Source: Coix lacryma-jobi var. lacryma-jobi (lineage: Eukaryota; Streptophyta; Magnoliopsida; Poales; Poaceae). From it: DNA of 64,000 bases. Below are positions 55,084 to 64,000 of the stretch, piece by piece. Made by a program: the position numbers and the translations under genes. A model generated the notes under the pieces. That model saw nothing but the letters and a program-made list of their open reading frames with translations, had not been told where the DNA came from and searched no databases. The stretch is taken from the NCBI GenBank assembly GCA_009763385.1, contig CM019823.1, positions 89,167,104 through 89,231,103 on the forward strand, given 5' to 3'. How positions within the stretch are numbered: the stretch's first letter is position 1; each line of letters begins with the position of its first letter.

Positions 55084-55101
55084 GCGCTTGGTACGGGCCA
55101 T
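55084..55101 (-). pseudogene. First codons of the Gypsy-1 extra ORF (MARTKR)
   Basis: On the minus strand, ATG at 55101 is directly preceded by CTTCTTACAG, a good plant 3' splice-site context. Six codons follow before the Copia-2 boundary. This fragment and 27323-26404 are the two halves of one gene. Confidence 0.75.
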
Positions 55102-55198
55102 CTGTAAGAAGTTTATCCACACATATTTTCATTAGTTGGAGAACAAATTTTATTAGGAAAACCGGACGGATAACATAAGGAAGGAAGTAAGATTAAGG
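55102..55198 (-). other. Gypsy-1 leader fragment between Gypsy-2 LTR and the extra ORF
   Basis: 97 bases, T-rich on the minus strand and ending in a splice-acceptor-like CTTACAG next to the ATG. No primer-binding site is visible here, so the true Gypsy-1 5' end lies beyond Gypsy-2. Confidence 0.5.
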
Positions 55199-58100
55199 TC
55201 ACGGAACCGTCCTGATTATAAGAACTCAAGTACCGTCTTAGTCAAATTCGTTTGACATCAACCTGCACTTGAATCCATATAACCCCGGCAGTCCGGAAAT
55301 CTCGAAGGATTTCAAACATCGTACATCATACAGGATCGCATCGTTCAAGTATTACATTCGAAAGGAAACATCACAGATAAACGAAACTGAATTTAAACAT
55401 CAGAGTGCGACATTAAAACAGAGTTATTACAATACTGAGTTTTTTAAAAGTGCGGAAGCTTAAAACAGTTTTGAAACACGACCACTACACATGTGGTCCA
55501 AATAAAACATTGTTTGATAACTTAACCCCACACAACTCATTCCTCCTTTTTCAGATAGTGTGCCACAAGGAGTCTCAATCCGGCAAAAGAGAGGGGAAAG
55601 CTTCTTGACGACCCTGCCCTGGGCCTACTCCTCATTACCCTCCACCGGGTAGAGGCAATGCTTACAATAGCCATAGTACACCTGGCCATCTGCAACAAAT
55701 GGGATAAACCCTGAGTACGGGAATGTACTCAGCTAGACTTACCCGTCCAACTGAAAATAAAGACACCAAGGATATGCAAGGCTTTGTGGTGGAGCTGGGA
55801 TCTTTAGTTGCAAAAAGCTCAGTATTAAGAGAAGGATTGATTAATAATATTGATGAGCTGTCAGTTTTTAAACCTACCCCTTTTTCTAGGTTTTGCACCT
55901 GAACTAATACATCCACTTGAGTCTAACAAGCAAATATTATAACCAAATCTAGTTGACTCATTCATATTTTAGTTGAACCTTAAACATCACATGGAGTTGT
56001 ATCGTGGTGAAGCTCGCCATAGTTTCCCACTAACCGGGGGAGACGGCGACTCGAATCGAATTCCAAACCAGCTGGTGAAACACCTTTAATACCAGCCCAC
56101 ACTTTCCCTGTCGGGTCCATGCATTGGGAAACCGCTCGATGCTTGTTCGTGGTGGTAATCGTCGCGGTTCAAGCACGGACCGCCCAATTGGAACCTAGCG
56201 ATGGCCTCATGCGGCAGATCGTATTTCCATACTAGAGGGCGCGACACGGGTCGAAACCGGCCCGAACAGCTTCTAACCGGCTTTGGGGTCGATGATTACA
56301 GCACCGACATATCCCTAAGTAAAAGGGCACGTTCAAAAATGAACGAGGGCCAACATCGATACAAACCTACACGATCCAACGGACGGACTGCCCCAAGTCT
56401 CCAAACTTGTGCCTTGCCTTCTAGTTGACCGTATTTCATTACTACTCAAGTTCTTTTCCACGATAGCAAATATAGCCAACTGTGATCCGGTAAATACCCA
56501 TCCGGGGTATTACGAAAACATCCTTAACTACTACTTTTATTAAGCAGGCTAAGCAATTCTACATTATAAACACTAACAGAATAATAAGGCAGGTCTAAGT
56601 AATAATCAAGGAATGATAATGCAACAATTGGGATTCAATCAACTCCTATACCTAATGCATCACAATATAAAAAACTCAATTAAATTAATTGTAAATACTG
56701 GGAGACTTAGAATGCTCCGGGGCTTGCCTTGGGAAAAGACTGAGGCCTCGTGAGCGGGGCACTCAGGCAGGTTAGTTTCGGGCTCGGTGTCAACTTCCTC
56801 GGTCCTGGGCAGCTCCGGGATTTCCTGCTCGTCGTTTGCTTCCGGCGCCTGGTTAGGCTCCGGGAATGTCAATCCTATTGAATGTGGTACATAATTAAAT
56901 AATGCAAGGTGCAACATGTTGGTATGAAAAGTATCATTTCTTGCAAACCAACAAAACCAACTTGTTGAACCACTTTTGACATTGAGGTAACTACTTAATT
57001 ACCACATAAAACAAAACCAATATTTCCACTATTTCCTATTTATTAAAATTGAAGAACTCAAGTTTCAACTGCAAGTACATTTTTCTGAACTCAGAAAATT
57101 CCACAAAAATTCCAGAAGGTAATCAACACTAACTGGACTTCACTGAACAATTTGCAGCTAGAGATAAAATACAGAACAGCAGGTACAAAAAGATGAAACA
57201 TAAAGCTCAAAAGGGTGCTTTGAAATAACTTCCTACATGAAAAGTGTCAAACAGTAGGTTTCATATTTTTCTTAACTTTACCTATTCATAAACACTCTAC
57301 TGTAGGAAATTTACTATCAAAGCATAAACACATAAACCTACACAAAATAAACAAATTTTACTCCAGATAAACCACTTGAACTACAACCCAACTGGAAAAG
57401 GGTGACATGCCCATTTTCATATTTTTCCCAGGTTCTATTCCACATTTCATATTTATCAAGGAAGTTCCATGAATAGAAACATTATATTCTTTTCTACATG
57501 AATTTCCTAAGAAAACCACAGAAAATCACATCTGTACAGCAACTTCACATTTTTCCATATACAACCCATGTTTAATATTTTTCCTAACTGGAACATCACT
57601 TACAGAGACTGTACAAATTTTCCCATATTTTATTTTTACACACAAAGCACCTTAACATATTTTCCAAGAAAACTAGCAAAAAGGACATTAAACCATAACA
57701 GACACTTTTTCTGCACAATTAGTGCCTCATACTTTTTCTACAGATACATAACAGGATAAGAAACCTACACAAATTTTTCCACGAATTAACTCGACCAGAA
57801 AACTTGTCAATCTATTTATCTCAATAAAAGCACAATAACTGGATTAAATAAAAACAGCCCTACAAACTTTCACCAAAAATACTTTTATATTTTTCCATGA
57901 TAGATCTGCTCATGAGCAAGCTACTAAAACTAAAAGCACCGCATTTGGACTTTTAAATCGTGCTACACAAAAATAATAAGCCTTTCTGGAAATTAAAACA
58001 AAAAGGAAAAACATTTAAATCTTCCCGGCCCGGCTTTGTGAACTTGGTCCATGGACCGCGTGTGACTGACGCATGGGACCCGCTGGTCAACGAGGCCCAC

Positions 58101-59693
58101 TGGTCAGAGAGAGCAGGGCAGGAGAAGGGTTTGACCGTGCGATTCTCGCCGGCGGTGAGGTCGCCAGCGGTGAGAGGGTGCTCGGCGTGTTCCCCTTGAC
58201 GAGGCGGACTGAGTGGTGGTGATGGTTGGGCTAGTGCATGGCCGAAACTCACCAGCGGCGAGCGGTGGCGGACGACGGCGGCGGTGACGCGCGGCTACGC
58301 CGTTTCCGGCGGTCGTCGGCCAAATTAACGGGTGCTTAAGCTCGAGTGAACCCTAAGAAGCGAGATTTGGGGGTTGGTTTGGCTGGAGGAGCTCCTATGG
58401 AGCTTGGTCACGTGCGCGGCCATGGCGGACCATAGCGGTGCTCGGTTGGGAAGGAGAAGGGTTTAAGCGGTAGAGACCTCGTCGGGGGGTGTTCTCACCT
58501 TGCCTTTGCTTGGTAACACTCGTCGAGGAAGAAGGGGGCTCGGCGGAGCTTTGGTCGGGGAGGAACGACTTCGAGCTCCGGGTGGTGCCGATGGTGACCA
58601 CGGCGGCGCTCCTCGAGTTCCGGCGTTGGTGAGGCTCGGCGTGTGGTGCGGAGGTGCGCAACGCGTGTGCGAGGTGAGGGTGGAGTGGCGAGTGGGAGGA
58701 ATCGGATGGTGGTGCTCGGGCGAGGTCGGAACGGAGAGGGGAGGTGGCGGTGGCGAACAGCGGCGAACGTGGAGCGTTCGGCTTGCGTTCGGGTGTGGGA
58801 GAGAAAGGAGAGCTGGGGCGCGGCTCGTGCGAATGGTGAGTGAGAGGGACAGGGGCGCGGTGCGCTCAGGTTTTGCTCGGTCGGCGGCAATGCGCGGTCG
58901 TGGCGGGGGCCACGGCGACACGACGTCTTGCAGCGAGCGGCGCGAGCGGCGAGGTGGTGCGACAGGCGAGGCGGAGCAGGAGTGGCCGCGGAAGATCGTT
59001 GCGTGATGCTGGAGGCAAGGATCGGGCGAGGAGTGGGCGAGGGGGATTTGGTGCAGGACTTGGCGGCCACGCGGCGGTTTGGCCGGCGTACGACGTGGCC
59101 GCGGTCAGAGCGACCGGCACGTCGTGCGCGGGCAGTCGCGCGCGCGGGCGAGCGTGGGCTGGCGCGGAGCAGAGCTGGGCCGATAGGCTGGTTGGGCCAA
59201 AAGTGAAACGCCGGGAGAAAATGTTTTCCTTTTTCTTTTTTCGAAAACTTTTCAAACTTTGACCATTCAAAAACAGTTTCAAAAACTCCAAACTAGGCTT
59301 TGACCCAAAAATAAAAGTTGCTCAAAATAATTTTCTCTACAACTTTCATATAAGGCACTTTGGCTGAAAAGCATTTTCTCAAACTCCACAAAATAAAGCC
59401 AAATCTTGAGCTATAAATCATTTTGTTTTCAAACTTTTTAGTTATCAAACCACTTTAAACTAGTTCAATGTGTCAATATAAAAAGTGTTGTACTCAACAT
59501 TCTTCATTGTGTAAAATTATTTTCCAAGATAGAAATCTAGTTAAACAGTCAATTCCAAAAGAAACCTAAGGTCCAATAAACAACAAAAGGCAAAAAGCAC
59601 TCTTATGCACATGAAATAATGCAATGCTTTGCTTATGCATAAAAGTAGCTAAGAACAATTCCTAATGTAGTGCTTGACACTTAGGGTGTCACA
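55199..59693 (-). repeat. Gypsy-2 3' LTR, about 4.5 kb
   Basis: Begins TGTGACACCCTAAG at 59693 on the minus strand. It is colinear with the Gypsy-1 LTR but diverged; it has a GC-rich core at about 58020-59210 and A/T-rich flanks. The overlapping long frames in the core occur on both strands and are not supported as genes. Confidence 0.78.
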
Positions 59694-59705
59694 GCCCTTC
59701 CCACC

Positions 59706-61011
59706 TTAAAGAAATCTCGTCCCGAGATTTTGAGTTACGTACCATTTCTTAACGAAAGCGGGATAGTTTACGCGTAAGTACTCCTCGGTTTCCCAAGTTG
59801 CATCGTTGGGTCCGTGATTGCTCCAAAGAATCTTGTAAGTTTTCACTGTTCGGTTTCGAGTCTCTCGAGTCTTGGTATCCAATATCTCCTGAGGTTGTTC
59901 ATAGTATTCCAGGTCTGATCTAATAACAACATCTGGGATCCGAACTTCCTCTTGTTCCGGAACTCGAAGACACTTCTTCAACTGGGATACATGAAACACG
60001 GGAAAGACTGCGCTCATTTCTGGGGGTAACTGTACTTCATAGGCGACTTCTCCCTTTTTGGCTATGATCTGATATGGTCCCACATAGCGGGGTGCTAGCT
60101 TTTTCTTGATTCCAAAACGTTGGACCTTCCTCATGGGCGAGACCTTAAGGTAAACATAATCTCCTACTTGGAATTCCAAGGGTCTCCTTCGTGTGTCAGC
60201 ATAGCTTTTCTGTCGTGACTATGCTGCCTTGATATGCTGTTGTATAGTTTGCACGATCTCCTCGGCATCCTTTACATAATCTGACCCATAAACTCCTCGA
60301 TCTCCTGATTCAACCCAATTTACCGGGGTTCTGCATCTTCGTCCATATAAAACTTCAAATGGTGCCATCTTTATACTTTCCTGATAGCTATTGTTATATG
60401 AGAACTCTGCGAGGGGTAACCACTTTTCCCATGATTCTCCTGATGATAGAACATAGGCTCCGAGGATATCTTCCAAAATTTGATTTACTCTTTCTGTTTG
60501 TCCTGCGGTTTGAGGATGATAAGCGGAACTTCTTACCAGCTTAGTCCCTAGTTCCTTGTGCAACTGTTCCCAAAAACGCGCTATGAACTGGGGTCCTCTA
60601 TCAGAAACAATCCTCTTAGGAACTCCATGTAGCCTCAAGATGTTCTGAATGTACAAGTCTGCATACTGATGAGGTCGGTGTGTAGTCTTAACTGGTATGA
60701 AGTGAGCCACTTTGGATAACCGATCCACGATAACCCAGATAGAATCATGTCCCTTCTGAGTAGTGGGAAGACCTGTGATGAAATCCATACTAATCTCTTC
60801 CCATTTCCATTCTGGGATCGACAACGGTTGCAACAATTCGACAGGTCTTAGGTGTATAGCCTTTATCCTGCAGCAAGTATCGCACTTCGCGACATACGCT
60901 GCAACTTCTTTCTTCATCTTTGACCACGAATACCTGGTCCTCAGATCATGGCACATCTTACTGCTTCCTGGATGGATAGACATCTTTGAATTATGAGCTT
61001 CATTCAGAATT
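59706..61011 (-). pseudogene. pol: Gypsy-2 integrase with chromodomain, one stop, truncated by Copia-3
   Basis: Starts inside the H2C2 region (EAHNSKMSIHPGSSKM ... CDTCCRIK). The catalytic residues are D in SMDFITGLP, D in VSDRGPQF and E in AGQTERVNQ. A TAG at 60221-60219 replaces the Gln found in Gypsy-1 (AAQSRQKSYAD). The frame then continues from 60179 through KKLAPRYVGPYQII and VFHVSQLKKCLR to an intact-looking chromodomain, TVKTYKILWSNHGPNDATWE, and ends at 59706. Chromodomains of this group are thought to guide integration to chromatin. The rest of pol lies beyond Copia-3, outside the window. Confidence 0.87.
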
Positions 61012-61399
61012 TGCGGATACATGGGGTGTATGCCGAGTCTCGAGTGATGAGTGATTGTCAATGGGTTTGATCGCAGGTTCTTTGGCTTGTGTTGTGCAGG
61101 TGTCGAGCACAGAGACAGTGATCAAGGGCAAGGTGAAGGTCGAGTAGAGACGTGCCGTGCCGATGGACTGGGAGCGGTGAAGGGCGGACGTGAGGCTTGG
61201 ACTGAGGGACCGTTGGCCCGAGGATCAGCTGTGGTGGCTGGCAGCCTAGGACAGCGACGAGCGGAGACTTGCGGGCACGGTGTTGCCTGGGTCGAGGACC
61301 TGGGGACCCGTGTCGTTGGACGGGGTGCACGGGCGGTGCATCCCCTCTACAGCTTCGGTTTGGTGGTAGAGCCAGAGAAAAACCATCGGGTCGATGGTT

Positions 61400-61626
61400 T
61401 CCAGGTTTGGGCCTCAAAACCTGGGCGCGGATGGTTTCCGAGTTTGGCCACAAAACTCGGGCTGAGGACGGTTTCCAGGTTTGGGCCTCAAAACCTGGGT
61501 GCTGCGGGTTTGCTGAGTTTGGGCCACAAAACTCAGGCTACGGTCGGCTAGTTTCTCGGTTTGGGCCTCAAAACCGGGGGTTGGCTTTGAAGGCTGGTTT
61601 CCCGGTTTGGGCCACAAAACCGGGGG
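61400..61626. repeat. Hairpin array in the Copia-3 LTR
   Basis: Six units with loops GGGCCTCA or GGGCCACA (reverse complements of the Copia-2 loops) and stems CCAGGTTT/AAACCTGG, CGAGTTT/AAACTCG, CCAGGTTT/AAACCTGG, CTGAGTTT/AAACTCAG, CTCGGTTT/AAACCGGG and CCCGGTTT/AAACCGGG. The two loop types alternate strictly. Confidence 0.9.
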
Positions 61627-62424
61627 TGCGACGTCCGGGAAAAGGACAAGCAGAGCGGTGGCGGCACGTGGCGGCAATCGGGAGGTTGCGTCGAGGCAAC
61701 GCTACGAGTTGTGCGGGCGTGGCCGTCGGATCACCACCTACCATGAGTTGGTCCAGAATAACCTTAGGGTTTAGCTGGTTCGCTCTGTAAGTAGTTAGGG
61801 GTAGAGTGGGAATTAGGAATAGATAGAATTAGGATAATTAGGGGGATACACCCACCTCCCCATCTATCTCAGTCATTTGCTCCTTTGCTTCTAGGGTTTC
61901 CTGCTCTCCCCATCCTCTGCTGTAGCGAACCTAAGATCCACAGAGAAGAGAACAATACCTTTGTGCCCGTGAGATTTTTGAGGAAGTGAGACCGTAATCT
62001 CACTATTGTAGCGTGTGGTAGCCACACGGTTGCAATTTCGTGGTTGTGATTCGTGTTTTGATTGTGTTCTTCGCGGATTTCTTTTCTCCACGTTTTTCCC
62101 GTCGATCGATCTCTTTGCTCGGTGCATCTCTTGCAAATCCGTTTGAACCAAGTTGTTCTAGATCGTGAGGCACTTCTTTCCACCGAAGAATTTTCCTCTA
62201 ACCTCACGAGCTAGTAGATCGGTCGATTTTTGTTTTGGATCGGTTTTGCTCCCTTAGTCCCGGATTCTTCCAATTCACCGATTTGGAGTTAGGTTCGAGC
62301 CATGATTGTTTTGGGATAGCTCACTAACATCCTTGGAACTCCTCATACCAAGTCTAGGCCTTAGTGCTTTTGATTCGGAGGAGATCGAGTGAATTTCGCG
62401 GAAGAACAGCGCTGTTTCGGGACC

Positions 62425-62695
62425 ATCGGACGCTGAACCTGGGAGCATCGGACGCTGAATTCGTCACACCGGAGCGTTCGGTGCCACGTGTCACCTGACA
62501 GTGATTTTAAAGGAGCATCGGACGCTGACCATCGGAGCGCCCGTTGCCATCAGACGCGCCGGAGGTCGAGCATCGGACGCTATTGTTTCACTGTAGCAGC
62601 GTCCGAGGCCTATGCAGTAAGGTTCCAGATTTGCTCTGTTTGCATCGGACACGTCCGTTGGTTGGGCATCGGACGCTGCGAGCATCCAATGCTGC
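62425..62695. repeat. CATCGGACGCTG array in the Copia-3 LTR
   Basis: Irregular copies of CATCGGACGCTG and variants (near 62425, 62447, 62516, 62571, 62666 and others). They lie where the Copia-2 LTR has the CGGACTGTCCG array, upstream of the conserved LTR end. Confidence 0.8.
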
Positions 62696-62962
62696 TGAGT
62701 CTGCGCAATTTCATCCGCGGTTCGTTTGTTCATTGTCGGTTTCGATTTCCAGCTTTTGCGTTGAGTTTCTAGAATTGTATTGTGTCTCGCTGTGCTTCTT
62801 GGAAGCATCCACCCTATCTCTAGGGTCATGGACACATATGAGCTCTAGGTTTGCTCTTGGGTTGTTTCTCGGGACAGTAGCGAAAAGTTTCCGAAAGGAA
62901 AATTTGAAGCTCCCATTCACCCCCCTCTGGTCGCTTTCTGGTAGTGCTTTCGGTCCTTCAAT

Positions 62963-62974
62963 TGGTATCGGAGC
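62963..62974 (+). other. Primer-binding site, initiator tRNA-Met type (Copia-3)
   Basis: TGGTATCGGAGC, 2 bases after the LTR end at 62960; one base from the common form and identical to Copia-2. Confidence 0.87.
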
Positions 62975-63023
62975 AGGTTAAGGATCTTCCACCTCAGCCG
63001 GTTCCAGATCCACAGAAGGCGAC

Positions 63024-64000
63024 ATGGATCGCGGCGTGGGCAAACCGCCGTTTTTCGATGGGACGAACTATGCGTACTGGAAGATACGCATGTCGGCATA
63101 TCTGCAGAGTTTGGCTGCTTCCATTTGGGATATTTGCAACTCTGTCGATTACGTGGTCTTGGCTGCTCGTGTCTCTTAGCTTCAGATCGATGAGCACGAT
63201 GCCAATAGCCGAGCCCGTAATGCTCTTTTCTCATGCCTGAGCATGAGTGAGTTTGATCGTGTTTCTCACCTTGCTACGGCTCGGGAGATTTGGGCTACCC
63301 TCATGCGCTTCCATGAGGGAACCTCTCAAGTCAAAACCCGTCTCTATGAGTCGTTCAAGCGAGAGTATGAGAACTTTCAACATATGCCTGGCGAGAGCAT
63401 AGAAAGTTTATTCGCTCGCTTTCAGGTGATTGTCAACAGGATGAGGGCTAACAAGGAGCTGTTGCCTTTCGACGATCATGAGAGAGCTTTGAAGCTACTC
63501 CATACTCTTGATCGGTCGGTGTGGGATTCCAAGGTTCCGGCGATCATCGAATCACCTAACTATGAGACCCTCACGTGCGACGAGCTCTTCAGTAAGCTCA
63601 AGTCCAGTGAGATCGATGCCATTGCGAGGGCTTCTTATGAAAATCCTTCTGGCCCGTCGATGGCTTTACTTTCTGGCTCTTCTTCTAACCCCTCTGGAGG
63701 CTTTGCTTTGCATTCTCTTCTTTCTGTCACAGAGGAGCAGTTGGAGTCTTTGGGAGACGATGAGTTGGCTTTGCTTGCCAACCGGTTCTCGCGGTTCCGC
63801 AACAACCGCATGAACCGTCGCCGCGGAGGAGGACGCTTAGGATGCTATGAGTGCGGCGACCCCGACCACTTCATCGCCAACTATCCCAAGAAGAACAAGC
63901 ATTCTGGGAAGGGCGATCATGGGCACAAGTACGACTCTGGCAAGCGCAAGGAGAAGTATGTCCCCGCGAAGCACAAGCGAAAGGGCGGCTTCAACAAGGA
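63024..64000 (+). pseudogene. gag: Copia-3 gag with one early stop, runs off window
   Basis: The ATG at 63024 opens MDRGVGKPPFFDGTNYAYWK, a copia gag (UBN2-type) protein. A TAG at 63177-63179 (codon 52) replaces the Gln of Copia-2 (TQLQIDEHEAN). The frame is otherwise open to the window end: LRASY-type capsid helices, MPGESIESLFARFQVIVNRM, CDELFSKLKSSEIDAIARAS, then the zinc knuckle CYECGDPDHFIANY (its last Cys is changed to Tyr) and a basic Lys/Gly/His-rich tail. Apart from the stop it is the best kept gag in the window. Confidence 0.87.

Larger units (their letters stand above)
17184..55198 (-). mobile_element. Gypsy-1, Tekay-like chromovirus, split by the Copia-2 insertion
   Basis: Its own sequence is 17184-27323 plus 55084-55198. 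Read on the minus strand: 5' leader, an extra ORF with a histone-H3-like start, gag, protease, reverse transcriptase, RNase H, integrase, chromodomain remnant, polypurine tract and a 4.38-kb 3' LTR. The two parts are joined by the duplicated pentamer GCGCT (27319-27323 and 55084-55088), which flanks Copia-2. The 5' LTR is not in the window, because Gypsy-2's LTR starts at 55199. It was inserted in the 3' LTR of Copia-1. Confidence 0.82.
55199..61011 (-). mobile_element. Gypsy-2, second Tekay-like chromovirus, 5' part beyond Copia-3
   Basis: The minus strand reads integrase and chromodomain (61011-59706), polypurine tract (CTTTAAGGTGGGAAGGGC, 59711-59694) and a 4.5-kb 3' LTR (59693-55199). It is broken at 61011 by Copia-3. 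The left end at 55199 is inferred by aligning the Gypsy-1 LTR end TGACAGAACC with TCACGGAACC here, so the terminal TG is mutated or the boundary is off by a few bases. Confidence 0.75.
61012..62960 (+). repeat. Copia-3 5' LTR, 1.95 kb
   Basis: TGCGGATACATGG to TTCGGTCCTTCA. It holds the hairpin array (61400-61626) and a CATCGGACGCTG array (about 62425-62695). Near the end it keeps CTCCCATTCACCCCCCTCTGG, shared with the other copia LTRs. Confidence 0.9.
61012..64000 (+). mobile_element. Copia-3, SIRE-like copia element, 5' part
   Basis: The LTR begins TGCGGATACATGGGG in the Gypsy-2 integrase, with target base block GAATT (61007-61011) at its left. A 5' LTR, primer-binding site and gag follow to the window edge. 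It is in the opposite orientation to Copia-2 but the same family, with an LTR diverged in its repeat arrays. Confidence 0.88.

Noticed and set aside
58463..59291. Overlapping frames of 140-190 residues in the Gypsy-2 LTR core
   Set aside because: Same reason: GC-rich LTR sequence, low-complexity Pro/Arg/Ala translations on both strands, no domain.
55199..59693. This LTR as the 5' LTR of Gypsy-1
   Set aside because: It has a polypurine tract and pol on its upstream side, no primer-binding site on the other, and differs strongly from Gypsy-1's own LTR at 17184-21564.

Overview
The window is a block of nested LTR retrotransposons from a plant nuclear genome. It is almost certainly a grass: the primer-binding sites match plant tRNA-Asp and initiator tRNA-Met, chromovirus, Tat and SIRE-like families are present, a Cassandra element carries 5S rRNA sequence, and there is a captured plant mobile domain gene. 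I see no ordinary host gene, tRNA gene or CRISPR array. Almost every base can be assigned to a mobile element. All names are lineage calls made by eye from protein motifs and terminal structure; the species cannot be named.

Layout. (1) 1-2871: the body and 3' LTR of a gag-protease-only Ty3/gypsy element, inserted in the 5' LTR of (2) Copia-1, a plus-strand, internally deleted copia element (2872-7546, 15617-17183). (3) 7547-15616: a complete non-autonomous gypsy-like element sitting in Copia-1's 3' noncoding region. (4) 17184-27323 and 55084-55198: Gypsy-1, a minus-strand chromovirus in Copia-1's 3' LTR, whose extra ORF upstream of gag begins like the histone H3 tail. (5) 27324-55083: a 27.8-kb minus-strand copia insertion (Copia-2) in that ORF, bounded by the 5-bp duplication GCGCT. 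Inside it lie (6) a complete Tat-lineage gypsy element at 33981-48072 (duplication TCGCC) with two antisense, intron-containing genes, and (7) a three-LTR Cassandra at 53321-54576 (duplication GATAC). (8) 55199-61011: Gypsy-2, a second minus-strand chromovirus (3' LTR plus integrase and chromodomain), inserted in the 5' part of Gypsy-1. (9) 61012-64000: Copia-3, a plus-strand copia with 5' LTR, primer-binding site and gag, inserted in Gypsy-2's integrase and running off the window.

Working order. Copia-1 is the oldest frame. Gypsy-1 landed in it, Copia-2 and Gypsy-2 landed in Gypsy-1, the Tat element and Cassandra landed in Copia-2, and Copia-3 landed in Gypsy-2. Nearly all gag and pol reading frames are broken. 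The clearest exception is a small three-exon antisense gene in the Tat element (42277-43159), whose predicted spliced frame is open throughout.

The most unusual signals are the H3-tail-like N-terminus in a chromodomain-bearing retroelement, the arrays of hairpins with covarying stems in the copia 3' noncoding regions and LTRs, the antisense spliced genes of the Tat element, and the tandem LTR-internal-LTR forms of both Cassandra and Copia-2.
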